A DNA stretch of 64,000 nucleotides from Thunnus maccoyii. Lineage: Eukaryota > Chordata > Actinopteri > Scombriformes > Scombridae. The stretch covers positions 32,072,456 to 32,136,455 of the forward strand of contig NC_056536.1 of the NCBI RefSeq assembly GCF_910596095.1, given 5' to 3'. Positions 12,401 to 22,312 of the stretch are shown here, one piece after another. A model generated the notes under the pieces. The model was not told the origin of the DNA and did not search any database. It saw only the letters and a list, made by a program, of their open reading frames with translations. The position numbers were made by a program, and so were the translations under genes. Within the stretch, counting starts at the first letter, position 1. Every line of letters begins with the position of its first letter.

Positions 12401-13480
12401 CGACTAAACTCCTGTTTAAACAGACGCGTAGCAGCATCTCTACTATCCAGTGTGATCAGTCTTCATTTAACAGCGCTGTCGGCAGCCAATCAGGAGACAC
12501 GCTCTGTGCTGTGCTTGGATTTTTTTAACTGAACTAACACCAGGACGCACACTTTATGTCTGGAAATCTGATGTTTTCACATCACAAACGATGAACAACA
12601 GCATTAAAACACGAGTCTCGCAGGTAAAACATGAGACTCACATCAGTAGACTTACATCAGTTTAGTGCAGGGCGGCTGCTCTGCAGTAACAATAACAATG
12701 TTGTTAATGTTGTTTAGTATGTAGGCCCATAAAAACAAAATATATAGAGTCCAAAAGTCTGAGAGCACTTTCCTGTGATCCTACTGTATATAACAAGATA
12801 AATATAGATGAGAATATCTGGAGTCGGGCTACTAAAAACATCACTTTGCCATTAATGGAGTAGATTAATGGGCAGAAATGGCAATTTTATCTCTTTATAG
12901 ATTTAAATCTACAACACAAAGTGTGCAGAAAGTGAAGGAGTCTGATTACTTCCTGAATCCACTGCATCTGTCGGTCAGATCACAAACCTGATTACAATCC
13001 GTCTGTTTTCTCAGCTACATGTAAATCAGATTCGGCTCCAGAGGGACGAGATGATGCAACGGAAACTGTTTTAACAGACAAAAACACATTTTTTTTTATC
13101 TGTGCTTGTTGTGTTTTTATGCAGAGTGCAAGTTCACCTTACAGTCAGCTACAGTTATCATGTGAATATGGACATTACAATCACAGGAAATAATGTTGCA
13201 GCGGCTCCTCACAACATTTCATTCATCCGTTTATTCCTGAACAACAATGTTGAAACTAAATGTTGCTTTAATGAATGAATAATGTGTTTAATCCTGAACA
13301 GGAATCACATTCAACATGACAAACGTTTCTGTTGTTAACTGATGTTTATTGACACGTGTTCATCTTTTTACTGTAAGAAACTGTAAAAATGTGTTTTCTC
13401 TCTTGTCTCAGACTCTGTTTGAAGCTAAAAACGCTGCTCACTTCACCAAGTTCGGAGAGGAGATCCCTCCGTGGAGCTGA
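706..13480 (+). CDS. hdac6: Histone deacetylase 6, 5'-truncated by the window edge
   Basis: HDAC6 is a cytoplasmic zinc deacetylase (tubulin, HSP90, cortactin) that also binds ubiquitin. Twenty exons are seen: 706-774, 986-1112, 2082-2147, 2585-2644, 2782-2871, 2983-3089, 3796-3863, 3971-4118, 4194-4322, 4502-4670, 5855-6060, 6150-6342, 6468-6617, 7013-7190, 7277-7404, 7520-7735, 9422-about 9568, 9658-9804, 11401-11529 and 13412-13480 (stop TGA). All have AG/GT borders and the phases close, giving about 865 residues. Order: end of deacetylase domain 1, linker, domain 2, spacer, ZnF-UBP. The family diagnosis rests on two DWDVHHG motifs, PGHHAE, two SAGFDAA motifs, two GGYNL motifs and the zinc finger. 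The N-terminus and the start of domain 1 lie upstream of the window. The spacer is much shorter than in human, and I see no SE14 repeats. The least certain border is the donor of exon 9422 (9553 or 9568, both phase 0). Confidence 0.96.
857..984 (+). repeat. (GT)n microsatellite with CT interruptions
   Basis: GT run interrupted by GTCT units near 898-925, ending just before the TAG acceptor of exon 986-1112. Confidence 0.95.
2149..2196 (+). repeat. (AC)n microsatellite at an hdac6 donor
   Basis: The AC run starts two bases after the donor of exon 2082-2147. It pairs in principle with the GT run at 2541-2580 at the other end of the same intron. Confidence 0.95.
2541..2580 (+). repeat. (GT)n microsatellite abutting an hdac6 acceptor
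   Basis: GT run ending in TTCAG directly at exon 2585-2644. Confidence 0.95.
2711..2777 (+). repeat. (GT)n microsatellite abutting an hdac6 acceptor
   Basis: About 33 GT units occupy half of the 137-bp intron before exon 2782-2871. Confidence 0.95.
2914..2980 (+). repeat. (AC)n and (GT)n pair in one short intron
   Basis: An AC run (about 2914-2941) and a GT run (about 2958-2980) lie side by side in the 111-bp intron between exons 2782-2871 and 2983-3089. They could form a hairpin. Confidence 0.93.
3868..3897 (+). repeat. (AC)n microsatellite just after an hdac6 donor
   Basis: The AC run starts four bases into the 107-bp intron after exon 3796-3863. Confidence 0.9.
4326..4495 (+). repeat. 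(AC)n at the donor and long (GT)n at the acceptor of one intron
   Basis: A short AC run (4326-4340) follows the donor of exon 4194-4322. A GT run of about 90 bp (4404-4495, one GC interruption) precedes the acceptor of exon 4502-4670. Confidence 0.93.
4679..4709 (+). repeat. (AC)n microsatellite at an hdac6 donor
   Basis: AC run soon after the donor of exon 4502-4670. The GT run at 5812-5847 is at the far end of the same 1.18 kb intron. Confidence 0.93.
4711..5611. other. hdac6 intron body with one dispersed repeat
   Basis: Non-coding, AT-rich. Positions about 5,290-5,605 carry one copy of the TTAATCGATTAAT-type short dispersed element. No exon is seen. Confidence 0.6.
5290..5605 (+). repeat. 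Short dispersed element, TTAATCGATTAAT type, copy 1
   Basis: It shares ordered phrases with the copies at 6,640-6,985, 14,700-14,990, 57,085-57,405 and 60,480-60,735: a run of TTAATTGATTAAT-like words, then caaatgtcttgttttgtcc and atattcagtttactg. No coding capacity; probably a MITE-like element. Confidence 0.8.
5812..5847 (+). repeat. (GT)n microsatellite near an hdac6 acceptor
   Basis: GT run followed by CTCTCCAG at exon 5855-6060. Confidence 0.95.
6349..6412 (+). repeat. (AC)n microsatellite at an hdac6 donor
   Basis: AC run of about 64 bp filling half of the 125-bp intron after exon 6150-6342. Confidence 0.95.
6640..6985 (-). repeat. Short dispersed element, TTAATCGATTAAT type, copy 2
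   Basis: Reverse-orientation copy inside the hdac6 intron before exon 7013-7190. It contains gtggacaaaacaagacatttgaggacgtcat, the reverse complement of the phrase in copy 1. Confidence 0.8.
7277..9568 (+). other. hdac6: hdac6 spacer exons between domain 2 and the zinc finger
   Basis: Exons 7277-7404, 7520-7735 and 9422-about 9568 encode low-complexity, charged, presumably disordered sequence. It opens with [10 protein letters not shown] and a basic stretch ([14 protein letters not shown]) and ends in an Ala/Glu-rich run. The human protein has a long TSE-rich SE14 repeat here for cytoplasmic retention; no such repeat is visible in this fish. The third exon has two in-phase donor candidates, at 9553 and 9568. 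Both are non-consensus, so its end is uncertain. Confidence 0.75.
7736..9421. other. hdac6 intron with dispersed repeats
   Basis: No exon is seen in this 1.7 kb. About 8,590-8,695 is the inverse of a repeat at about 41,885-41,995 (the tail phrase is the reverse complement of ccatagactgtataaaatatgg). The rest shows no recognisable element. Confidence 0.5.
9903..10600. repeat. Foldback (palindromic) dispersed element, copy A
   Basis: The left arm contains gatatctttcaacgttacagtctttttag. The right arm contains its imperfect inverse, ctaaaaagactgtaaatgtgtcagatatcc. A further right-arm copy lies at about 10,388-10,600. Lies in the hdac6 intron 9805-11400. No ORF of its own. Confidence 0.85.
11530..13411. 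other. hdac6 last intron, no feature recognised
   Basis: 1.9 kb of AT-rich non-coding DNA between the last two hdac6 exons. I see no exon or clear repeat family. Confidence 0.5.
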
Positions 13481-14640
13481 GACGAGGAAGAGGAGGAGGA
13501 GGATGGTGTGAAAACCTAGAAGCTGTCTGTTTTTCTCTTGTTTTCTGTCTGTCTTCCCTCAGCAGCGTGTGATTAGACTCATGTGTGTTGCCATGGATAC
13601 TGCAGCCAGCTAGCAGCAGTGGTGCTTTGTTGGAAATGTAGTTGAATCCAGTGACAACTACGGCGTCCCACAACTGCCAAAAGAACAAACAAACTCCCAT
13701 GCAAAAACAAAAATACAAGATTGTTTTTATGTTGTTTTTTTGTTGTTTTGTTTTTTTTAACTGCGGCTCGGTGCTAATCATCAGCAGCAGGTTGTCGGTT
13801 CGATTCCCTGACAACGTGACCAATCACCAGCAGCCTTTGGACGGTTTTATTTTAAAAAAAAAAAGAAAAAAGAAATTCTGATCAGAAACATCAGGAAAAG
13901 ACTCTTTAAATACTGTCAACAGAAGAAGAAGAAGAGTTCTGCTTCACAGCGAGTTAGTCAGTGGTCACAGCGGTGATGATGTCACAGCGGTGATGATGTC
14001 ACAGAGAAACACGCCCACAAACTGCAGAGTGAAGAAAACTGAAGAAGAAGAAAAACTTGATGTAAAATACTGGAAACATGTTAGAAATATTCATATGCAT
14101 CTGCAAATGTCTTCGATCATTTTAAGAAACTACAGACAGAAACATTTGATGAAGAGAATTTTGGAGTTTGTGGCTAAAAAAAAAAACAAAAAACAAAAAA
14201 AAAAAAGAAAAACTAAACTCAGTAAGTTTGTGTTAAACTGCAAGTTTTGGACAAATAATTTGAAAATGTTAAAAATGTTAAGAATTCAACATAAAGTCCA
14301 CGAAGTTCTGCCACTTTCATCTCTGAAGTTAAATTTTTTTTTTTTTGAAAGAAAAGATTTAAAAATGTTTCCTGTGACGTCGCGGCGAGGAGCAAAGAAA
14401 CACTGCGGGTGCGTTTGATTGTCACACCTGCAGGAGGCTGACGGCGTGGAGACGTTTCTGCAGTGAGTCGGGATAAAAGTTTCTCTGTGAGGTGTGTTCG
14501 ATTTACACACTGTGTAAAAGGCAGCGTTACCGTGGCGATAAGAGGAGGCCTGTGAGCTGTGCAATATTCTGTTTCTGAACAAACGTTTGTTCTGTTTTCT
14601 GTCTGTGTTTTATTACTATTAAACATTTGTTTGTTTGTAT
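13481..14640 (+). other. hdac6: Probable hdac6 3' UTR
   Basis: Non-coding sequence follows the hdac6 stop. It contains purine-rich and A-rich runs (near 13,850 and 14,180). An ATTAAA hexamer at 14,618-14,623 could serve as the polyadenylation signal. The 3' end is inferred, not proven. Confidence 0.4.
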
Positions 14641-14699
14641 GGAATCGATCGTCCTTCTTCTTATAAACAGTTTGTGATATAATATTCATAATTCATTCT

Positions 14700-14990
14700 G
14701 GGGCTGCTAATGATTATTTTCATTATCAAATTAATCTGCAGGTCATTTTACTGTTTGGTCTATAAAATGTTCAGAAAACAGAGAAATTAGTTTTAATTTT
14801 CCAGAGTCACAGATGACGTCTTGTTTTGTCTGATCAATAATCCAAAACAAAGATATTTAGTTTATCATCTATGACAAAGAAAAGCAATAGTTTCATTTGA
14901 GAAACTCAAACCAGCAATTTTGGGTATTTTTTTGCTTATAAAAAATAATTTTCTGCTGATTGTTTAACCAACTAACTGCTGCAGCTCTGG
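14700..14990 (+). repeat. Short dispersed element, TTAATCGATTAAT type, copy 3
   Basis: A diverged copy just downstream of the probable hdac6 3' end, with the phrases cagatgacgtcttgttttgtc and aaagatatttagttta. Confidence 0.7.
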
Positions 14991-15106
14991 TTCATTATAA
15001 ACAGTGTTTCTGCAATTACAACTTCTCATTATAGAAGTTCTTACTGAAGAATTAAATATTCACATTGTAGATAAATAATTTTTATACTTTTAAATGCATT
15101 TTTGCA

Positions 15107-15300
15107 TTGAATGACTGTGTGGACACACTGTGGATTTTATCCTCCATCACTTCCATTGAAAGCATATTTGAAGGATCTTTTAATATCCAGTATGAACAGG
15201 AGGAATGATTACAGCTGTTCATATGGACACCTGACTGCTGGTTTAAGACAGATGTGGAAAATTATGGACTTGTCCTTTAACCCAGTATGGCTGTAAAATG
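15107..15300 (+). repeat. Foldback element, right-arm fragment (copy B)
   Basis: Contains gactgtgtggacacactgtgg, the gaacaggaggaatgattacagc segment and catatggacacctgactgctgg, as in copies A and C. Confidence 0.85.
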
Positions 15301-15599
15301 GTACGTCGGTGTTATATTGGCCCAATGATTTTTACTGCGTATTTTTATTTTTTTTTCCTCCAGTGAATGGAGGCTGTAAGGTTAGATAGAGGGCGTCATG
15401 TTGAACCTCTGAGATGCTGCAGTTCCTTCTGTCAGCCTGCAGGAGGCGCTGTGGCGGAGCTGAAATAGCAAAACAGAATTTATTAGAAATGCAGAAATCA
15501 CACTCTGCCTCGGTTTATCCTTATATATATAAACATCCAGTCGTTATTATTATTGTGTGTGTGTGTATTTATATCAACATCAGTGTTACCGTCAGTATT

Positions 15600-15717
15600 T
15601 GAAGATCAACATCCGGGCATGTAGAGCTGGAGACGGTCCTCCATCTCTCTCTCTCTCCATCCTCTCCTCCGCCTGCATCCTCTCATCCTGACCGACACAG
15701 ACTCACAGACAGACAGG
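15600..15717 (+). other. Candidate 5' non-coding exon of the LHFPL-like gene
   Basis: A CT-rich segment ends in gacagacag followed by GTGTAT, a possible donor. It lies 3 kb upstream of the coding start, whose own exon begins with only two untranslated bases (18,692-18,693), so a leader exon must exist somewhere upstream. This is a guess by position. Confidence 0.25.
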
Positions 15718-16109
15718 TGTATCTCCAGCTGCAGGTTTGTTTCTGCTTATTTATTTTAGTTTCAGTCAGCTGATCGTGTTTAACCGGATGACTCTCATTT
15801 CTCTTAAAAATCACCTACAGGTCAGATTCAACGCTGCGTTTATCAGTAAATAACTGATGATAATGATGATGGTGATGATGATGTAATCGCAGTCAGTAGA
15901 AGCGCTCCGTGTTTATGTTTTTATTTCTGCTGATTGTATCTCGATGCTGATTGGCTGTCACGCTCTGATTGACGTTTATGGGTTTTTTTTTATTGCAAAT
16001 AGAAGAAGATCGAACAATAAGACGACACGTTATTTCCTGTCTGCGTCACATTCAAACTGTGTTTAACTGAGTTTTATTCATTAGAGCATCAAATAAATCA
16101 CATCTTCAG

Positions 16110-18235
16110 TGGTGGAAAGTAACTAAGTACATTTACTGAAGTAGTTTTGAGGTACTTGTACTTTACTTGAGTATTTCCATGTGATGCTACTTTCTACATG
16201 TCAGAGGGAAATATTGTACTTTCTACTCCACTACATTTATTTGACAGCTTTAGTTACTTTTCAGATGAAGATTTGACACAATGGATAATATAACAAGCTT
16301 TTAAAATACAACACATAGGCTTCCTGTATATGTACACATGTAAAGTAGTTACAGCAATGTAAAAATACTCCAGTACAAGTAAAAGTCCTGCATGAAAAAT
16401 CTAAGTAAAAGTACATAAGTATTATGAGCTTGATGTAGTTAAAGTATTGCAGTAAAAGTAGTGGTTTGGTCCCTCTGACTGATATATTATTATATATGAC
16501 ATCATTAGATTATTAATAGTGAAGCATCAGTGTTAGAGCAGCATGTTACTGTTGTAGCTGCTGGAGGTGGAGCTAGTTTACACTACTTTATATACAGTTA
16601 GCTAGTTTAGTCCAGTGGTTCCCAACCTGGGGGTCGGGCCCCTCCAAAGGGTCAGCAGATAAATCTGAGGGGTCATGAGATGATTAATGGGAGAGGAAAG
16701 AAGAAAAAACAAAGTTCTGATACACAAATCTGTTTTCAGTTTTTGGACTTTTTCTGTAATCTTTGATTTTTGCTGAAATATTGGATCATTTGAACATTTA
16801 TTGAAATGAAAGCATGTGAGAAGTTTAGAGGGAAAAAATCACTATTTGGTGGAGCTGTTAACAACTCATAGACATGTGAAATGTGACCCCGACTACACAC
16901 TGCTTTTTGTAAGACGTCAAAAGCCAAAAAGGTTGGAAACCACTGGTTTCATCTTTAACAATGTGTTGTATTTTAAAAGCTTGTTATATTATCTATTGTG
17001 TCAGATCTTCATCTGAAAAGTAACTAAAGCTGTCAAATAAATGTAGTGGAGTAGAAAGTACAATATTTCCCTCTGAAATGTAGTGGAGTGGAAGTATAAA
17101 GTAGCTGTAACAGCCTTTGGCTTAGTTGAGCAGAGAGTCCCCAAGCTGATGCTTCACAGTTCGTTTATTTCTCATCAGTCATCATCTCATGCACCATGAA
17201 GACTATAGAAAATATACAAAATACAAAAATTAGAAACCATACTTATCTACAGTCATTTATGTCAAAAATACAGTACACAGACGATAAAATGAATTAAACA
17301 ACTATTAAAAGTAGCCACTAAATTAGGACTGACAGCAGCTTATCTTACTGATACTAATATCCAGTCAGCAAACATAAACACTGACTGCAAACACTATCTT
17401 CTAAATTCAACTAAACTAAATTCAAACCCTCATACAGAGCTGACTAAACTGCATTTACATTTAATCCAACACAAGCAGTGAATAAACATTATAGTACTGA
17501 ATACATCAAACTCCAAATAACTTCACCCTCAAATAAACACATTTAAATTCACACAAAGAACGAAACCACTGCTACTCTAATAATAATAATAATAATAATG
17601 ATAATAATAATAAGAATAACAATAATCTAACAAGATAGCGCTGCACGCTAATCACGTAAACAAACGAAACAAAACGTTTTAAACAATTTGAATGAACATC
17701 TCAACCCTGCGGTACCTGCAGTAAAGGTAATTAAGACTGATTCACATACTTCATTCCGCTCACCGAGGCTGTTAGCCAAGATTTCAGGTAGTTTTTTCTC
17801 GTCTCGACCCTGGATACATCTCCTTGTGTCTGGATAACATTAACATCGCTCCAACTCTCTCTGCATGTGTCTCTGCTGAGCACACCGGGCTAATTAACGC
17901 TAAACGGCAGGTGAGTAGATCTAATATACACGGGTTCACCTAGTCGATTAATCACGGGCAGCAGGGGGATTGTCTGCCACCTTGCGGGAAATGCAGGTTA
18001 CTACGCAGGAAGAGCTTCAATTCAAAACTATCAAATAACAACTAAGGAATAAATAAACAACAAATGTAAATTAACTAGAAATAGGAGGCAACTTCAGACT
18101 TATAGACGGTAGGAATTAGCGGTCAGTTACAGTAGCATCACATGGAAATACATGGAAAGTAAAGTACAAGTACCTCAAAATTGTACTTGAATACAGTACT
18201 CGAGTAAATGTACTTAATTATTTTCCACCAGTCTT
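16110..18235. mobile_element. hAT-like non-autonomous element, split by a solo LTR
   Basis: It begins cagtggtggaaagtaactaag and ends with an inverse-like ttattttccaccag. Its outer arms match in inverted orientation (tactttacttgag, catgtgatgctact). An inner inverted pair lies at about 16,230-16,315 and 16,960-17,075. The CAGTGGTGG start resembles hAT termini. No transposase is present. Related fragments lie at 21,815, 23,460, 32,943 and 53,122. Confidence 0.7.
17106..18131 (-). mobile_element. Solo LTR with 5-bp target duplication
   Basis: A 1,026-bp insert starts TGTAAC and ends GTTACA, with the TG...CA ends of a retroviral-type LTR. It is flanked by identical GTAGC at 17,101-17,105 and 18,132-18,136. 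In the - orientation an AATAAA lies about 75 bases before the end, as expected for R/U5, so the LTR probably reads leftward. No internal retroelement sequence remains. It interrupts the hAT-like element. Confidence 0.75.
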
Positions 18236-18693
18236 CCCGTTACCTCAGTCACAGGTGAGAGGAAAACCTTTGTTCGCATGTATCCTGCTCACATCTGACG
18301 TTGTGATCAACTGCTTCTTCTTCTTTTTTCTTTAAAAAAAAAAAAAAGAATTTTCAACAATAACAACATAATACAATACTAAGACCTACAATTAAGACAA
18401 GACCAAAAACCACGACACAAGAGGAAACACAAATATAGAAAGAGAGAAAAAACAAACACAAAGAAGCAAACAAAAATCAGCAAAATATTCACAACCTGGT
18501 GCATTTATAAAATGCAGTTTGTATGTAGTTAAACTGTTATATTTGTTACTCCCATACTCATTACTCTTGACTATTCCTCTTTCAAGTATATTGCTACTGG
18601 TGACCAGTCCCTCACAAACTCCTCAAGAGTGCTGCTTCTTCTAAAATTCACTTTAAGAGAGACTGAACTCTCTCTCTCTCTCTCTCTGCAGTC

Positions 18694-21600
18694 ATGTCGG
18701 TGTCTCCCGCCCTCGCCGACCTCTCTCGTCTCTACCAGACGGAGTTTGTCCGCAGCGCCCGGGCGGTCGGCGTCCTCTGGGCCGTGTGCACGCTCTGCTT
18801 CGCCATCATCCAGGTGGTCGTACTGGTGCAGCCGTCCTGGATGGGCACCACAGACACCCGCCACCAGGGGGTCGGACCCGCCCCTCCCAGCGGCACCCTG
18901 GGACTGTTTGAGGTGAACATTAAACCCCTCCCACAAACAGCACCTGTCCGATCATAGCTAATCACAGCAGGCGTGTCGGTGTTTGTAGTTCTCCTCGGCT
19001 TCCTGATCTAGTGAAGATGGATTTTTACCTCATTTGTACCAAAATAAATGCCAAATAAATTAAAGTAAATGTGTTGAAGCAGTGTTAATGAAGCTGTAGT
19101 AAAGAGAGATTATGTGTTTACGAAGAATTTTGGAGGGTCGCCTCTTTTTTTAGTCTTGATAACAAAGGCATGAAAGCAAAAGTGTGAGGAATGTATTAAA
19201 TAGTGTATATCTGCTCTAATATTAGCATGCCCAGTTAACTAGCTTACTACCTGCAGTTAGCATATCATCATCATGACGTTACAGGGTACAGGTCATAATG
19301 CACTTACAATGGAAGTGATGAGGGACAAAATCCACAGTCCTCCTTCTTTTTTGTTATCAATTGTTGTTATTCCAAAGAAAAAAACAATAACACAAAATAA
19401 CAAAGTGTAATATCATAAAATATCCCACTATAACATGAAGGGGGCAACAGATTTGAAACATTCCAGTTAAATTTGATACTAATAATGATCTGTTAAATCA
19501 CAATTGACGATAGGGCAGACAATCTTTAGGGATTTTTCAAGCAATTAAGACAAACTAAAGTTGTGTTCATTTTCTCAAATGAGCAGATTGAATACATATC
19601 TTCATAATTCATGATAATAAACTGTTCAGATGATACCGATACCATTCAACTTAACAGTTAGGAGATTGCTTGAGCATCACAGTCCTCCTTCTGTGCAAAA
19701 ATGTATTTAAAAGTTTATCTGAAGCTAATATGAAGCTTCAAAATGTCCAAATGAGTCAAATCAAGTAGATATCTTTCAACGTTACAGTCTTTTTAGTGCC
19801 AAAGTCCCTCTTTTTGTTACTATGCTTCCACCACAAAGAGGGATTTTTTTATGCTAAAAAGACTGTAAATGTGTCAGATATCCACTTGATATGACTAACT
19901 CAGACTGCTGAAGCTGAATAGAAGCTTCACAGAGACTTTTAAATGACTGTGTGGACACACTCTGGATTTTGGCCTCCATAACTTACATTAAAAAGCACAT
20001 TTGAAGGATCTTTTAATATCCAGTAAGAACAGGAGGAATGATTACAGCGAGGAAAACCTCTTTCACTGTTCATATGGACACCTGACTGTTTGTGTGTGTG
20101 TTGTCAGGTGTGTCTGGAGTCGGACTGGCCCGTCCCGGACTGTCGTGGCGGTCTGTCCAGTCTGTCCCCTCTGCCGTCCTTCCAGTCTGTGGCGGTGTTG
20201 GTGGGCGTGTCTCTCTGGGCGGTGTGGACCAGCGTCCTCTGTCTCTGTCTCTTCAGGTTCTGCAGCGCCGCCACCGTCTACAAGATCTGCGCCTGGCTGC
20301 AGCTCACCGCAGGTCAGATAATACCACTGGTTCTACTGGTTTTACTGGTTCTACTGGTGCTGCATGTGCTGCTGTTTAAGTGGTACTAGTGGTTCACGAG
20401 GTCACTACAGGTCAGCTAGTACAACTGGTAATGCTGGTTCTATTAGTACTGCTGATACTTCTGGTGTGACGTATATTACTAGTACTAGTGGTATTACTGG
20501 GTTCACTGGCACTGCTAGTATCTGACCAGTCACGTGACACTGGGAGAGGCACTCGGCTCACTGCAGGTCAGTTACTGGTTCTACTGGTAATGCATGTGCT
20601 AGATATACTGCTGGTAAAGTGTCACTAGTGACACCAGGTCACTACAGGTCAGTTAGTAGTACTGGTACTTCTGGAGTGACTGATCTTACTGGTACTAGTG
20701 GTATTACTGGTATTGTTGGTACTTATAGTTCCACTGATTCTATTGGTTTTACTAGAGCTATAGATACTGATGGCCCTACTGGTGTGACTGCTTCTACTGG
20801 AACTGTTGGTAGCACTAATTCCACTGGCACTACTGGTTATACTGGCACTACTGGTGCTACTGGTACCGCTGGTGTTACTGGTTCCACTGGTTCTATTAGC
20901 TACTGGTGCTGCTGATGCTAATCGTTCTCCTGCTACTGTTGATACTGGTGGTGCCACTGGTTCTGTCTGTACTGCTGGTAATACTGGCACTGCTGGTACT
21001 TTTTTTTTTTTTGACAGTATTACTAGTTGTACATCTGGTGCTGCTGTTTCTCATGTACTGGACTGTAAAATGTAGGTGAGAGAAAATACATCGAGGACCA
21101 GAAACAGAGCAGGCAGGAGGAGGCAGGAGGAGGCGGGGCTTCATCTCTCTACTGTAGATCATAGTCGACCCTCATCCCTTCCCTCTTCTCTCTCCGTGTC
21201 TGCAGGTTTCTGTCTGGCGTTGGCTTGTCTTCTGTTTCCAGACTCGTGGGAGAGTCCAGAGATGAGAGCTCTGTGTGGAGACTCGGTGAGTTTTATATGA
21301 GCATGAGTGTCTCTGTGGACTCAAATCTCTGAGCAGTATATAAATAAAAGATCTTAGACACAAAAACTCACATAATAAAAGACAGATGTTGTATGATGTT
21401 CAAGGTAAAACAGGGTTTCACTCAGAGTATGATTCCGACTCTACAACCTCTCTGCATCCTGTTGTCCTCCATAAAGTCAAAGACTTGCTGTTAGAAGGCC
21501 TCTCAGTTTTAGATTTTATAAATTATATATAGTGTTTAACGTTCCAGTCTTCTTCTAGTGTGTTACTCTCCTGGTATTTTTCATCCTTGCTTTGCCTTTA

Positions 21601-22312
21601 CATTCTTCTTATTGGATTTTGCCTCCTGACTAACTACCTGTGTACTGAACTGTGCAAGTAAAGACTGTTTTCTGATCGAGACTCCTGTTTTTGAATCATG
21701 CTGTTGAGTCCTCTTGCCTGTTACTACACCAGTCGTTACTGTTGTTTTAAGACACACATGAAAAATTGTGAACCCATCCTTTAACAATTTATATTGTTAG
21801 TTAATTTAATCTATTAGTAACTAAAGCTCTTAAATAAATGTTGTGGAGTAAAAAGAACAATAATTTCCTCTGAAATGTAGTGGAGTGGAAGCACTAAGTA
21901 GAATAAAATAGAAATAAACTACAAGTATCTCAAGTAAATAATCTTAATTACCCTCTATCACTGATATTTAGGACGACTGCTGGTGCTGTACTGGTCACAT
22001 GGTTCTGTATTGTTCTGCAGGTGGGCAGTTTCTCTGCAGGTAACTGTTCGGTCCACTGGGCGTACATCCTGGCCATACTGGGCGTGTTGGACGCCGCTAT
22101 CTTGGCCACGCTGGCCTTCGTCCTGGCCAACAGGCAGGATGCCCTGCTACCGCCAGACGCCAAGGACGGTGAGGCTGGGGGGGGGGGGCGGGGTAACAAG
22201 AGGGGGGCGGGGCATGAAGGGGAACATTACTGATAAAGCTTTCCTCAAACAGTTTGATCATAAGACTGTGTGTTTGTGTGCAGTGACCACAGGTCTGCTG
22301 ATGTCAGCGTAG
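18694..22312 (+). CDS. LHFPL-family tetraspan protein, LHFPL3/4/5 group, divergent
   Basis: Five coding exons: 18694-18912, 20108-20312, 21206-21285, 22021-22168 and 22284-22312 (stop TAG). Phases close to give 226 residues, the usual length for the family. The start ATG is the first in the exon. Matches to LHFPL3/4/5 are clear: [21 protein letters not shown] near the N-terminus (first membrane segment), [33 protein letters not shown] (third segment region), [15 protein letters not shown], and [21 protein letters not shown] with [10 protein letters not shown] (fourth segment). LHFPL4 assembles GABA-A receptors at synapses and LHFPL5 belongs to the hair-cell transduction complex. Which paralogue this is cannot be decided here: the first extracellular loop is longer and differs from all three. 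The tail is short (VTTGLLMSA). Confidence 0.88.
19298..20090. repeat. Foldback element, copy C, next to lhfpl exon 2
   Basis: Both arms are present: caaatcaagtagatatctttcaacgttac on the left, gtcagatatccacttgatatg on the right. It is interrupted by a 330-bp insert with target duplications. The right arm ends catatggacacctgactg, only 20 bases before the exon at 20,108. Confidence 0.85.
19348..19677 (-). mobile_element. Short retroposed insert with 15-bp target-site duplication
   Basis: Flanked by identical CACAGTCCTCCTTCT at 19,333-19,347 and 19,678-19,692. It starts with a T-run on the + strand, that is an A-rich tail on the - strand, as expected for a 5'-truncated LINE or SINE. The body has no recognisable ORF; an L1 3' end is plausible but unproven. 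Confidence 0.7.
20313..21015 (+). repeat. Degenerate minisatellite, ACTGGT-based
   Basis: Irregular repeats of words like actggttctactggt and actggtattactggt fill most of the lhfpl intron between 20,312 and 21,206. The array is imperfect, with variable spacing, and ends in a T-run at 21,001. It is intronic; the Gly/Thr/Ser-rich reading frames through it are by-products. Confidence 0.85.
21815..21962. repeat. Fragment of the hAT-like element
   Basis: A diverged fragment with tagtaactaaagctcttaaataaatg and gaaatgtagtggagtggaag, as in the element at 16,110-18,235. It lies just before lhfpl exon 22021. Confidence 0.7.

Larger units (their letters stand above)
9658..13480 (+). other. hdac6: hdac6 exons for the ZnF-UBP domain and C-terminus
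   Basis: Exons 9658-9804, 11401-11529 and 13412-13480 encode the BUZ/ZnF-UBP domain, which binds the free C-terminal GlyGly of ubiquitin. Zinc-ligand cysteines and histidines are visible in [38 protein letters not shown] and [12 protein letters not shown]. The ubiquitin-pocket residues Arg-Tyr (GRY) and Trp (VWCYLC) are present. The protein ends FGEEIPPWS and a TGA stop, slightly different from the human ending. Confidence 0.93.

Noticed and set aside
16816-17016. An ORF shared with 33,081-33,302 on the other strand
   Set aside because: Both are the same piece of the hAT-like repeat; no transposase or protein family match.
20619-20915. A Gly/Thr-rich collagen-like ORF
   Set aside because: It falls inside an lhfpl intron and is produced by the ACTGGT minisatellite.
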